From the NCBI RefSeq assembly GCF_963677945.1, contig NZ_OY782578.1, positions 3,191,258 through 3,255,257 on the forward strand: a stretch of 64,000 nt of DNA, in the 5' to 3' direction. This document shows, piece after piece, positions 39,543 through 48,117 of the stretch; positions within the stretch are counted from its first letter, which is position 1; each line of letters starts with the position of its first letter. The notes beneath the pieces were generated by a model. The model worked only from the letters and a program-made list of their open reading frames with translations. It was not told the origin of the DNA and searched no databases. Made by a program: the position numbers and the translations under genes. This stretch comes from an uncultured Bacteroides sp. Lineage in GTDB: Bacteria > Bacteroidota > Bacteroidia > Bacteroidales > Bacteroidaceae.

Positions 39543-40097
39543 TCAGGTTAAGTATTTATTCTCCAGGTGATGTAATAAGTCATGATAAAATCTGTGAGCA
39601 TCTTGACCAAATAGTTTTCCTTCCATAAAAACAAAATCCTTGTATAGAAAGGTTTGTTTTACAGAAGGTATCAACTTATCGCCCATTGGAAAAAGAATAT
39701 TATTTTCCTTTTGAATCTGATTTTCCATTAATGTTACGTAATTCTCTACAGATTCTATAAACTTGTTCACAGCTGACTCATCACCACTTTTCATCAATTC
39801 AATTGCTGCAGCAATGTCTTTAATATATCCTCTGCCAACTTCATGTTCAAATCGCATAACTGCTACCGGACTATTTTCATTAGACATGCCTTCTTCTACA
39901 AGAGCTGGGAAATAAATAGTTTCTTCTTTTCCATGATGAAATTTATCGGCAAATAATCGAAGGAAGTCTATGATTTTATCTAAATCATCTAATTCAGGCT
40001 TATGAGCAGTCTTTGCTCTATCAGATATTTTTGTTAAAATTCTAAGAATAGTCCCAATTGCCTGATGGTCATGTTTCAAATCCTCTGTAGATTTCAT
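39543..40097 (-). CDS. Hemerythrin HHE domain protein
   Basis: 184 residues, all helical. Iron ligands of the hemerythrin pattern are visible: KHDHQAI (His-rich first helix), FHHGKEETIYFPAL (HxxxE), RFEHEVGRG, and KENNILFPM (ExxxLFP). Such proteins bind O2 or NO at a non-heme diiron site and act in oxygen or nitrosative defence, including iron-sulfur cluster repair proteins. It is the first gene of a pair with the flavodiiron-like gene. A minus-strand box TATTTTTG (40148-40155) lies ~50 nt upstream and fits TAnnTTTG. Confidence 0.87.
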   Translation of the reverse strand: MKSTEDLKHDHQAIGTILRILTKISDRAKTAHKPELDDLDKIIDFLRLFADKFHHGKEETIYFPALVEEGMSNENSPVAVMRFEHEVGRGYIKDIAAAIELMKSGDESAVNKFIESVENYVTLMENQIQKENNILFPMGDKLIPSVKQTFLYKDFVFMEGKLFGQDAHRFYHDLLHHLENKYLT

Positions 40098-40147
40098 TTC
40101 TTTGCTTTTTATTTAAAATTGTTAAAAAACAAAAGATTTAAGTTTAT

Positions 40148-40155
40148 CAAAAATA
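40148..40155 (-). promoter_or_regulatory. -7 box of hemerythrin gene
   Basis: Minus strand TATTTTTG matches TAnnTTTG, about 50 nt before the ATG. The spacer beyond it is AT-rich, with a repeated AATTTTAGTTAT word (near 40214 and 40250); nothing else is seen. Confidence 0.5.
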
Positions 40156-40389
40156 CAAGTTTAGTTAATACATAAAGAGAGCACTACAACTTATTGATAA
40201 ACAAAAAAATATCAATTTTAGTTATAATTTAAAAGTATTTATCTAAATAATAATTTTAGTTATTACTATTCATAACAATTACTGAGAACAAATGTATGTT
40301 AAATATTTTAATACTTATAAGCAAAATATCTTAATTTAGCATTTATTAACCTTCAAGTGAATAAACATTCAATTTTAATCATTTTTTAC

Positions 40390-41526
40390 CTATTCTACAA
40401 TAAAGTGATAAATACAATGGCTTCTATATTTCTGGCCAGGACGAAGCAGTGTAGTTGGGAATTGAGGTTTATTAGGACTATCTGCAAAATGAAGTGTTTC
40501 CAGGCAGATTGAACTTCTACTTTGATAAGCTATACTCCCTTTACCAACAAGTTTTCCTTTTAACCCATTGGCAGTATACACATGTAATCCCGGCTCGTCT
40601 GTATAGACTTCGAGCCCTCTCCCACTTTGAGGATCTTTTAATTTTGCAGCAAGGCGAGTATCTTTACCCTGAGTATTAAGTACAAAGGTATGATCGTATC
40701 CACCGGTTACTTGAAGTTGAGAGTTGTTTGCATTAATATGCTCACCTATAAAATGTGGAGAAGTAAAGTCAAATGGAGTACCAGCAACAGGAGCAATTTC
40801 CCCTGTAACACATTTCAGAGAATCATAAGGAGTGTAAGCATCTGCATTAACATAAAGTAGTTGCTTTTCGACAGTAGTATTCAGATTACCGGAAATATTG
40901 AAAAAAGAATGATGGGTAAGATTCACAACTGTAGGACTACCGGTAACTGTTGCAGTATAATCAATATCAAGTTCGTTATTATTAGTCAGGGTATAAATGA
41001 CTGTAACATTAAGGTTTCCGGGAAAACCATTTTCACCGTTTGCAGACAGATATTTAAGACGAAGCACATTACCAACAAGTTGTTCTGCCTGCCAGATTTT
41101 TGCAGCAAAGCCAGGATCACCACCATGAGCAGAATGAATGCCGGTATTTGGTTTTAATTTGTATTCTATTGAATCAATTTTGAAAGTAGAATTAAGAATG
41201 CGGCCTGCATAACGACCAATAGTTGCTCCAAAATTTTGTTTCTGAGAAATATAGTCTTTGATGTTTGAGAAACCACATACCACGTCTTCCATTTTCCCGT
41301 TCCGATCTGGAGCCATGATAGAAACAACTCTTGCACCGTAATTAGTGATACACACTTCCATACCATTAGTGTTTTTTAAAACATACAGTTTCGTAATCTG
41401 TCCGTTTACGTTTGCATCGAAATCTTTGTACTTAAGTCCCGAAAGTGACAACTCCTGACGACATTTGCAAGCTGTAAGAAGTGTAAAAGCTGCAAGCAAG
41501 GAAAGTATTATTTTTTTGTATACCAC
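40390..41526 (-). CDS. galM: Aldose 1-epimerase (mutarotase), lipoprotein form
   Basis: 378 residues. The start codon appears to be GTG at 41526, because no ATG fits. A lipoprotein signal (IILSLLAAFTLLTAC, Cys ~20) anchors it outside the cytoplasm. Mutarotase landmarks: NYGARVVSIMAPDRNG, IGRYAGRI, HSAHGG (catalytic His region), NLTHHSFFNISG, and SICLETLHFADSPN with the catalytic Glu. It interconverts alpha and beta anomers of galactose, glucose or related sugars, likely released by periplasmic glycan breakdown. It is divergent from the DUF1573 gene. Confidence 0.92.
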   Translation of the reverse strand: MVYKKIILSLLAAFTLLTACKCRQELSLSGLKYKDFDANVNGQITKLYVLKNTNGMEVCITNYGARVVSIMAPDRNGKMEDVVCGFSNIKDYISQKQNFGATIGRYAGRILNSTFKIDSIEYKLKPNTGIHSAHGGDPGFAAKIWQAEQLVGNVLRLKYLSANGENGFPGNLNVTVIYTLTNNNELDIDYTATVTGSPTVVNLTHHSFFNISGNLNTTVEKQLLYVNADAYTPYDSLKCVTGEIAPVAGTPFDFTSPHFIGEHINANNSQLQVTGGYDHTFVLNTQGKDTRLAAKLKDPQSGRGLEVYTDEPGLHVYTANGLKGKLVGKGSIAYQSRSSICLETLHFADSPNKPQFPTTLLRPGQKYRSHCIYHFIVE

Positions 41527-41623
41527 TGCTATATAGTTTTTAAGTTTGTTAATTCATGTACAAACATAGTAATTATTGATGAATAACTATTAAATTTGCA
41601 TGTCATAAAAATGAAATTCAAGG

Positions 41624-42031
41624 ATGAAAAAGACATTATTTTTACTGATGCTCCTATTTGTAGGGGTTACGTATGCTTCTGCTCAAAAGCAGGCAGAGAT
41701 TACGTTCGACAAAACAACTCATGATTTCGGTACATTCTCTGAAGACAGTCCGAAAGTAAGATGCGAATTCTTCTTCACAAACACAGGAGATGCACCATTA
41801 GTTATCAACCAGGCTGTAGCTTCATGCGGATGTACAATCCCTGATTACACCAAGGAACCAATTATGCCGGGCAAAAAAGGTACTATTCTGGTAACTTATA
41901 ACGGCGCAGGTAAATACCCTGGCGAATTCAGGAAAAGTATTACAGTAAGAAGTAACGCCAAAGTTGAGTTAGTAAGACTATACATCAAAGGCGAAATGAC
42001 TCCTAAAACAACAAAAACCGCGAAGAATTAA
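41624..42031 (+). CDS. DUF1573 domain protein, exported
   Basis: 135 residues, signal peptide MKKTLFLLMLLFVGVTYASAQ. The DUF1573 (ASH-like immunoglobulin fold) signature is clear: FDKTTHDFGTFSEDSPKVRCEFFFTNTGDAPLVI and VASCGCTIPDYTKEPIMPGKKG. The paired Cys of SCGC is characteristic. Function is not established; such proteins are abundant in Bacteroidetes envelopes. A box TAAATTTG at 41591-41598 fits TAnnTTTG. The stop codon lies within the terminator hairpin loop. Confidence 0.88.
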   Translation: MKKTLFLLMLLFVGVTYASAQKQAEITFDKTTHDFGTFSEDSPKVRCEFFFTNTGDAPLVINQAVASCGCTIPDYTKEPIMPGKKGTILVTYNGAGKYPGEFRKSITVRSNAKVELVRLYIKGEMTPKTTKTAKN

Positions 42032-42047
42032 CTCCGCGGTTTTTTTA
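42013..42047 (+). terminator. Terminator overlapping the DUF1573 stop
   Basis: Stem AAAAACCGCG/CGCGGTTTTT (42013-42022 with 42035-42044) followed by T residues. The coding sequence ends inside the loop. It may also serve the convergent MFS gene. Confidence 0.82.
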
Positions 42048-42103
42048 TTTATCTTTTTATAGTTCTATTCCTAACTTATATTTCTTATACGTATTCTTTA
42101 TAA

Positions 42104-43285
42104 TTATCTCTTCTTATTTTTTACAAAGTGTTTTGTTGTAAATAGCAAGAAGTATAATAAAGCAATTACAGCAAAGATTATTCCTACCTGAAATACAATC
42201 ATATAAGAGCCTGATTCTACCAGATTGCATCCTAAGGCAACTCCTATACCTACGCCAACTTCCCAGGCCAGCAGATAATTTGTATTCGCAGTTCCACGCT
42301 GACAATGCTCGGACAAATTCACGAACAATACCAGAAAGTCTGAAGCAGCCAAACCAAATCCCAATCCAATCAATACACCTGAAGTTATCAGAGATATCTC
42401 ATTATAATAAGTAATCAGCAATAACAATGATAGAATTATCAGAATCAGCCCACTTACTATCCTTGCACGAAAATCGGCCTCAACGAAGACAACCCGGTTG
42501 GCTATCATTGCCAGAATAAAGCCAAAACCTATTGCACCGAAGAAACGAATAGTAACGTACTGCAGATTAATAGAAGCAGCATACACATTAATTGTAGATA
42601 TCAGCATTCCAAAGATTATAGAAATCAGAACCAGATTGCCAGATGTTACCCATCCACGGGAAAGAAGAAAACGATCTGTAGAAAAAGCTTTAGCTCCTAT
42701 CGGTGCACGAAACGGAACTTTTATTATTGCCATACAAAGAAATCCGGCAAAACCAGCAGCTATAGATGCATAAAGAACTGTTTGCAAATCAGAAAAACTA
42801 AAAAGTAACAATCCAATCATAGGGCCAAAAGCCATTCCCAGGCGTCCGGCCCAATTGAAATGAATGTTTCCCTCACTTCTACGGGTTGTTGAAGTGATAT
42901 CAATAGCAACAGTACTGCTTGTTGCAGTTGTTATACCAAATAAAGCTCCCTGTATAATTCTTAGTACAGCCATCCAGAAAAGACAGCCTATCAATGAATA
43001 ACCTCCAACAATGGCAATTACAGTCAGAAAAGAAAACATACAAACATCTTTGCGCTTATATGTATCTATTATATAACTATAAAAGGGACCGACAAGAAAC
43101 ATTGCTCCGGCAAAAAGAGCCAGCACAATTCCGGCCTCGCCCAAGGTTGTAGAAGGAAACTTTGCCACCATATACATGGGAAGTATAGGCAGAAACATGT
43201 AGAGGGATACGAAAAGCAGGAAATTACTGATGTAAGCCCACACAAAATTTGATGTCCACAACTTTGCAGTAGAAACTGTATACAT
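42104..43285 (-). CDS. MFS transporter
   Basis: 393 residues with 12 predicted membrane helices. The early SFLTVIAIVGGYSLIGCLFWMAVLRIIQGALFGITTATSSTVAID segment contains the R-x2-QG motif of drug:H+ antiporter-type MFS proteins, and the central loop (KVPFRAPIGAKAFSTDRF) is typical. Substrate cannot be named. It starts 13 nt after panB on the same strand, a very tight spacing that suggests cotranscription; a link to pantoate or another small acid is only inference. Confidence 0.85.
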   Translation of the reverse strand: MYTVSTAKLWTSNFVWAYISNFLLFVSLYMFLPILPMYMVAKFPSTTLGEAGIVLALFAGAMFLVGPFYSYIIDTYKRKDVCMFSFLTVIAIVGGYSLIGCLFWMAVLRIIQGALFGITTATSSTVAIDITSTTRRSEGNIHFNWAGRLGMAFGPMIGLLLFSFSDLQTVLYASIAAGFAGFLCMAIIKVPFRAPIGAKAFSTDRFLLSRGWVTSGNLVLISIIFGMLISTINVYAASINLQYVTIRFFGAIGFGFILAMIANRVVFVEADFRARIVSGLILIILSLLLLITYYNEISLITSGVLIGLGFGLAASDFLVLFVNLSEHCQRGTANTNYLLAWEVGVGIGVALGCNLVESGSYMIVFQVGIIFAVIALLYFLLFTTKHFVKNKKR

Positions 43286-43298
43286 ACGAAAAGGAATT

Positions 43299-44120
43299 TT
43301 AGTATTGTTCTTTTTCGTTAGGGAAATCAGTGCTCTTTACGTCTGCCACGTATTGTCCGATAGCATCGGTCATTATTGTATGAAGATCGGCATAGCGACG
43401 AAGGAACTTAGGACTGAATCCTTTGCTCATTCCCAGCATATCCTGAATTACAAGTACCTGACCATCAACTTTACCACCGGCACCGATACCTATTACAGGA
43501 ATAGTCAGTTCCTTAGCTACTCGTTCTGCCAGTGTAGCAGGAATCTTTTCAAGAACCAAAGCGAAGCATCCGGCTTCTTCCAGTAAGTGAGCATCACGAA
43601 CCAGTTTTTCGGCTTCGAAATCATCCTTGGCACGAACTGTATATGTACCGTATTTATTAATGGATTGAGGCATCAATCCCAAGTGTCCCATAATAGGAAT
43701 ACCAGCAGAAAGGATTTTTTGTACAGATTCAAGAATTTCTTCACCACCTTCAAGCTTTAAAGCATCGGCATGAGACTCTTTCATTATACGAATTGCCGAA
43801 GCAAGTCCTTCAAAAGAGTTACCTTGATAAGAGCCAAAAGGCATATCGACAACAACCATAGCACGTTTTACGCCACGAACCACTGATTTACCATGGTATA
43901 TCATCTGATCTAATGTAATAGGTAAAGTGGTTACATTACCGGCCATAGTATTTGAAGCGGAGTCTCCAACCAAAATTACATCCATTCCTGCACCGTCAAC
44001 AATCTGAGCCATAGTGTAGTCATAAGCAGTAAGCATTGAAATTTTCTCTCCTTTTTGCTTCATTTCAATCAGACGGTGAGTTGTCACCTTTCTGGTATCT
44101 TCATTAATATATCCAGCCAT
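43299..44120 (-). CDS. panB: 3-methyl-2-oxobutanoate hydroxymethyltransferase
   Basis: 273 residues, normal length. PanB landmarks: [29 protein letters not shown] (metal-binding Asp), [49 protein letters not shown], and [22 protein letters not shown]. It makes ketopantoate from alpha-ketoisovalerate and methylenetetrahydrofolate, the first step toward pantothenate and CoA, in the cytoplasm. panC and panD are not adjacent. It is followed closely by an MFS gene. Confidence 0.95.
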   Translation of the reverse strand: MAGYINEDTRKVTTHRLIEMKQKGEKISMLTAYDYTMAQIVDGAGMDVILVGDSASNTMAGNVTTLPITLDQMIYHGKSVVRGVKRAMVVVDMPFGSYQGNSFEGLASAIRIMKESHADALKLEGGEEILESVQKILSAGIPIMGHLGLMPQSINKYGTYTVRAKDDFEAEKLVRDAHLLEEAGCFALVLEKIPATLAERVAKELTIPVIGIGAGGKVDGQVLVIQDMLGMSKGFSPKFLRRYADLHTIMTDAIGQYVADVKSTDFPNEKEQY

Positions 44121-44353
44121 AATTATAAATTTTTAAAAAATTGCTGCAAATGTACAGCTAAAAGTTAAGAGAGAAAAGAAATCTATTAAAATAAACCATT
44201 TATCACATTAAAAGTTCATTTTATAAAAAAGGAAGTAAGAATCAAAGCAGTTACAAGCTGAATTTTTATTTAATCGGGCATTTAACAATGTTACGTGCTA
44301 CAATAATAAAATATAAAGGGAGAGATTTTTATTTACCGGTGAAATGTTTTTCG
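44121..44353. other. Gene-free spacer before four-unit repeat
   Basis: Between panB and the downstream end of the HAD gene. It holds the panB upstream region and, at its right side, the four-unit repeat listed next. No credible gene is seen. Confidence 0.5.
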
Positions 44354-44439
44354 TTTGATGTACATCTAAAGAAATATTTGATGTATATCTAAGCATACGT
44401 TTGATATATATCAAACATACCTTTAGATATACATCAAAC
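44354..44439. repeat. Four palindromic TTTGATnTAnATC words at exact 23-nt period
   Basis: Units TTTGATGTACATCTAAAG (44354), TTTGATGTATATCTAAGC (44377), TTTGATATATATCAAACA (44400) and TTTAGATATACATCAAAC (44422); their central six bases start at 44359, 44382, 44405 and 44428, exactly 23 nt apart. Units 1 and 2 are direct, unit 3 is palindromic, unit 4 is inverted. Located just past the 3' end of the HAD gene. Confidence 0.88.
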
Positions 44440-44487
44440 GCACCTTTATATGGGGGTCTAAAAAAGAATATGATTCTTTTGAATAAA

Positions 44488-45138
44488 TTATCCTCTTACG
44501 GACATTAATTTATCGAAGGTGAAACCTTTAAAATCATCAATTACATAATCGGCTTTATCCTGAATTGCCTCACGAGGATTTGTAGTTGCAAGTCCGATAA
44601 CTGTTGATCCGGCAGCATTTCCTGCCTGAAGGCCATGGAAAGAATCCTCGAACACAAAACTGTTATCGGGAGTAGATCCTAAAATCTCGGCACCTAAAAG
44701 GAAACATTCGGGATTTGGTTTGGATTGTTTAAAGAGATCTGCAGTAACTATTGAATCGAAAATATCCAAAACTTCAGGATGAGCACGATACACATTCTCC
44801 ATCTTCTTGATATCCGAACTGGTTACAACTGCCATCTTAACATCATTCTTCTTCAGATCTTCAATAAAATCGAGTACTCCGGGAATATAGTCGTATACCA
44901 TGTTTTCTTCAAAAAGCAACAAGTCTTTGCTTATCTGTTCCTTTTCTTTCTCCATGCCTTCGAAATACTTATCATAAATCTGAACCAATGTTTGTCCTTT
45001 AATGATTCGATCGAAGTTAGGAAGATCCGGACGATATTTACGTCCCTGCTCACCCCAGAATATACTATACTGAGTTTCTGTGTCCATTACTACACCATCA
45101 AAATCAAAAAGAGCTGCAATCGTTTTACTTTCTTTCAT
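44488..45138 (-). CDS. HAD-superfamily phosphatase/phosphoglucomutase-like
   Basis: 216 residues. HAD motifs: LFDFDGVVMDTE (motif I, nucleophile Asp), VVTSSD (motif II), KPNPECFLLGAE (motif III Lys) and FEDSFHGLQAGNAAG (motif IV acid). The helical cap between motifs I and II places it in the beta-phosphoglucomutase/GPH-like subgroup, whose members act on sugar phosphates. Substrate unknown. It is divergent from the MATE gene. Confidence 0.87.
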   Translation of the reverse strand: MKESKTIAALFDFDGVVMDTETQYSIFWGEQGRKYRPDLPNFDRIIKGQTLVQIYDKYFEGMEKEKEQISKDLLLFEENMVYDYIPGVLDFIEDLKKNDVKMAVVTSSDIKKMENVYRAHPEVLDIFDSIVTADLFKQSKPNPECFLLGAEILGSTPDNSFVFEDSFHGLQAGNAAGSTVIGLATTNPREAIQDKADYVIDDFKGFTFDKLMSVRG

Positions 45139-45237
45139 TATCTATATATAATTTTTGCGTTGCAAAGGTCCGAATAATAGTTGAATGCGGCAAATAATTC
45201 GTACCTTTGCGGCACTTAAAAAAATGTAAAGTCGTTT

Positions 45238-46599
45238 ATGTCTGTTAAGAACAACCCTCACATTCTCGGAACCGAGAGCATTGGTAAATTATTGCTTCAG
45301 TATTCAATCCCCGCTATTATAGGGATGACGGTAACTTCATTGTATAACATTATAGATAGTATATTCATTGGCCACGGCGTGGGTGCAATAGCTATCTCAG
45401 GGCTTGCCATATCCTTCCCGCTGATGAACCTTGTTATTGCGTTCTGTACGTTAGTGGGAACCGGAGGAGCAACCATCTCTTCCATTCGTCTTGGGCAGAA
45501 AGATCTTGCCGGAGCCACAGAGGTACTGGGAACTGTACTTATGCTTTGCATTATTAACTCCGTTCTTTTCGGCGGACTGTTCCTTTTATTCCTGGACCCA
45601 ATTCTTATCTTCTTCGGGGCAAGTGCAACGACACTGCCTTATGCGCGTGACTTTATGCAGGTAATCCTCTGGGGTACACCAATATCATACACAATGATAA
45701 GTCTGAATAACGTAATGCGCGCCACCGGTTATCCAAAGAAAGCCATGCTTTCGTCCATGATTACCGTTGTTGCTAATATAATCATAGCTCCCATCTTTAT
45801 TTTCCATTTCCAATGGGGAATTCGTGGTGCTGCTTTGGCCACCATCATCTCGCAAACCATCGGTATGGTATGGGTGCTTCACCATTTTATGAACAAAGAA
45901 AACTATGTTCACTTCCAGAAAGGCTTTCACATAGTAAGAATCCGGATTGTGAAGAATATCTTTTCCATTGGTATGGCTCCGTTCCTGATGAATGTATGCG
46001 CATGCGGAATAGTTATCGTGATAAATAATATCCTGCAAAAAAGTGGCGGCGATATGGCAATTGGTGCGTATGGCATTATAAACCGCGTACTTATGCTTTT
46101 CGTGATGATTATTATGGGACTCACCATGGGTATGCAACCAATCGTTGGATATAATTATGGAGCCAATCTACAAAATAGAGTAACACGTACATTAAAGTTG
46201 GGCATTATTTCGGGAGTATCCATCAATATGATAGGTTTCATCGCCTGTGTATTCTTCCCCAACACCATATCTTCCATGTTTACAAGCGAACAGACACTGA
46301 TACATATTGCTGCAATCGGTTTGCGTATCTCTGTACTGGCATTCCCATTCGTGGGAAGTCAGATTGTAATATCCAACTTTTTCCAGAGTATAGGACAGGC
46401 AAAAATAAGCATATTTATGTCGCTTTCAAGACAACTCCTTTACTTGCTTCCCTGTCTGCTGTTTTTTCCTCAGCTGTTTGGAACTACCGGAGTGTGGTGG
46501 AGTATGGTAACATCAGATTTTCTGGCATTCGTTACAGCCATATTTATATTGTTTTATCATTTCAGGAGAGTAGCAAAAAATCAGCAGCCCGTAGTCTAG
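45238..46599 (+). CDS. MATE family efflux transporter
   Basis: 453 residues, 12 membrane helices, two homologous halves (LGTESIGKLLLQYSIPAIIGMTVTSLYNIIDSIFIGHGVG opens the first; the second begins near SIGMAPFLMNVCACGIVIVI). MATE proteins export drugs or metabolites using Na+ or H+. It is the DinF/NorM-like type common in Bacteroidetes. It stands alone, divergent from the HAD gene, and ends 110 nt before the Crp/Fnr regulator. Start ATG at 45238 is the first in frame. Confidence 0.9.
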   Translation: MSVKNNPHILGTESIGKLLLQYSIPAIIGMTVTSLYNIIDSIFIGHGVGAIAISGLAISFPLMNLVIAFCTLVGTGGATISSIRLGQKDLAGATEVLGTVLMLCIINSVLFGGLFLLFLDPILIFFGASATTLPYARDFMQVILWGTPISYTMISLNNVMRATGYPKKAMLSSMITVVANIIIAPIFIFHFQWGIRGAALATIISQTIGMVWVLHHFMNKENYVHFQKGFHIVRIRIVKNIFSIGMAPFLMNVCACGIVIVINNILQKSGGDMAIGAYGIINRVLMLFVMIIMGLTMGMQPIVGYNYGANLQNRVTRTLKLGIISGVSINMIGFIACVFFPNTISSMFTSEQTLIHIAAIGLRISVLAFPFVGSQIVISNFFQSIGQAKISIFMSLSRQLLYLLPCLLFFPQLFGTTGVWWSMVTSDFLAFVTAIFILFYHFRRVAKNQQPVV

Positions 46600-46657
46600 T
46601 AATTTAAGACAAAAGAGAAAAATAGTTGGGTTAAGGTACAACTAACCGTAATATTTG

Positions 46658-46665
46658 TATATTTG
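46658..46665 (+). promoter_or_regulatory. -7 box of the Crp/Fnr regulator gene
   Basis: TATATTTG fits TAnnTTTG, 44 nt before the ATG. No TTTG lies at the expected upstream distance; instead GGTTA/TAACC (46629-46633 and 46643-46647) form a short inverted repeat near that position. Confidence 0.5.
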
Positions 46666-46709
46666 CGGGAAAGTTCTTTGTTCAGAGAACTATTATTATA
46701 AAAGAACAA

Positions 46710-47375
46710 ATGATCAGCATCCTGTTAGAAAATCCGCTCTTTAGGGGAACTACTCCCGATGAACTCTCCCGAAATTTCGAGGGAGTGAATTATCAGATAA
46801 AGAGTTTCAGGAAAGGAGACATACTCGCCTTTCAGGGTGATGTGTGCAATAAGCTGGTCATTCTTCTGAAAGGAAGTGTACGCGGAGAGATGATTGATTA
46901 CTCGGGTAAGCTGATAAAGATAGAAGATATCTCCGCCCCTCGTGCCCTTGCTCCTCTTTTTCTTTTCGGTACCGAAAATAAGTTTCCCGTGGAGGTTACT
47001 GCCAATGAAGAGGTAGAGGCTTTGTTTATTCCTAAAGAAAGTGTATTGTTGCTATTCCAACGCAACAAGCGTTTTCTGGAAAACTATATGAACACCTCGG
47101 CAAACTATGCCAAGACTCTTTCCGACAAGCTTTTCTTTCTATCCTTTAAGAACATAAAGCAAAAACTAGCATCTTATATTCTTCGTCTATCTGCTACCGC
47201 CGACGATAAAGTCGTTATGGACCGTTCACAACAGGAGATGGCCGATTACTTTGGTGTGTCTCGTCCGTCACTTGCCCGCGAACTTTCGCACATGCAAGAT
47301 GAAGGACTTATATCCGTAGACCGAAAACATATCCGTATTCTTAAAAAGGAAAAACTGAAAGAGCTGATCCGATAA
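46710..47375 (+). CDS. Crp/Fnr-family regulator, likely nitrosative-stress type (HcpR-like)
   Basis: 221 residues: N-terminal cyclic-nucleotide-type beta roll (~10-115; FRKGDILAFQGDVCNKLVILLKGSVRGEM), dimer helix (~118-140) and C-terminal HTH (RSQQEMADYFGVSRPSLARELSHMQDEGLI). The four Cys of Fnr's iron-sulfur site are absent. Two genes downstream lies hcp, with a TGTAAC-N4-GTTACA site at the position for class II activation. HcpR proteins of anaerobes bind heme and sense NO and control hcp; identity as HcpR is inferred from family and context. Confidence 0.83.
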   Translation: MISILLENPLFRGTTPDELSRNFEGVNYQIKSFRKGDILAFQGDVCNKLVILLKGSVRGEMIDYSGKLIKIEDISAPRALAPLFLFGTENKFPVEVTANEEVEALFIPKESVLLLFQRNKRFLENYMNTSANYAKTLSDKLFFLSFKNIKQKLASYILRLSATADDKVVMDRSQQEMADYFGVSRPSLARELSHMQDEGLISVDRKHIRILKKEKLKELIR

Positions 47376-47490
47376 TATTTCTTCGCATAGGCAGGAACTC
47401 TACTTGCTACAAAAGCATTTCCGTATCATCGTTTTTATTTTATTCAGAGACAATTCTTTTATTATCAAACTCTATTCAATAAACACATTT

Positions 47491-47958
47491 ATGGATTTTA
47501 CATCAACAACTACAGGCATTACTCAGGTTCTTAAGGAATGGGAACCGACATTAGAGAAATTATCTACAGAGGTTATTACTAAAAGAAGAAACAGACAAAA
47601 CAGAAACATTAAACAAATATTAGGTCATCTCATAGATTCCGCCTCCAATAACCACCAGCGCATGGTACGACTTCAATACCACAAAGAGCTTGTTTTCCCT
47701 GACTACAGGCAGGACAATGACCTATGGATCGCCATTCAGAATTACGAGAAATCAGATTGGAAGAATCTTATTCAGCTATGGAAATTCTACAATCTGCATA
47801 TAATTCAGGTGATAAACGAAGCTGATTCTTCGGCATTGCAGAACTTCTGGACAGATTTCGAAGGAACCAAAGTAACATTAGAGGATATGATATCAGGTTA
47901 TCTTGATCATCTGCACCTGCATATGAATGAAATTGACGAATTAATTAAATCAAAATAA
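47491..47958 (+). CDS. DinB/YfiT-like four-helix protein
   Basis: 155 residues from the ATG at 47491 (MDFTSTTTGITQVLKEWEPTL). An earlier start would give an unlikely 29-residue hydrophobic leader. Metal-binding His residues typical of the DinB-like (putative metal-dependent hydrolase) fold are present: LGHLIDSASNNHQRM in the second helix and YLDHLHLHMNEIDEL in the last. Members include thiol transferases and hydrolases, but none can be assigned here. It lies between the Crp/Fnr regulator (115 nt) and hcp (160 nt). Confidence 0.8.
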   Translation: MDFTSTTTGITQVLKEWEPTLEKLSTEVITKRRNRQNRNIKQILGHLIDSASNNHQRMVRLQYHKELVFPDYRQDNDLWIAIQNYEKSDWKNLIQLWKFYNLHIIQVINEADSSALQNFWTDFEGTKVTLEDMISGYLDHLHLHMNEIDELIKSK

Positions 47959-48028
47959 AAACATTTAAGAGTTGTTCTTCAGGATATAAGAAACAAATTC
48001 TGAAAAACAACTCAATTATTTTCACTGT

Positions 48029-48044
48029 TGTAACATTGGTTACA
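48029..48044. promoter_or_regulatory. Crp/Fnr-type binding site upstream of hcp
   Basis: TGTAAC-ATTG-GTTACA is a perfect 6-bp inverted repeat with 4-nt spacer, the layout of Crp/Fnr family sites. Its centre (48036.5) is ~41.5 nt upstream of the start point predicted from the -7 box at 48067, the standard class II activator position. Confidence 0.75.
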
Positions 48045-48066
48045 GAATTCGCTCTATACTACCTCA

Positions 48067-48074
48067 TATCTTTG
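48067..48074 (+). promoter_or_regulatory. -7 box of hcp, no -33 element
   Basis: TATCTTTG fits TAnnTTTG. The expected TTTG near 48043-48047 is absent (CAGA is found), and the Crp/Fnr-type palindrome ends there instead, as expected for an activator-dependent promoter. Confidence 0.7.
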
Positions 48075-48117
48075 TCACATCAAAAATTAGTAATTAACTT
48101 CTAAAAGTAATAAGATT

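Noticed and set aside
45685..46137. Antisense open frame within the MATE gene
   Set aside because: It is the complement of a well-supported membrane protein gene and shows no family features.
47404..47490. 29-residue hydrophobic N-terminal extension of the DinB-like protein
   Set aside because: It would place a membrane-like segment before a soluble four-helix protein; the ATG at 47491 gives a normal length.
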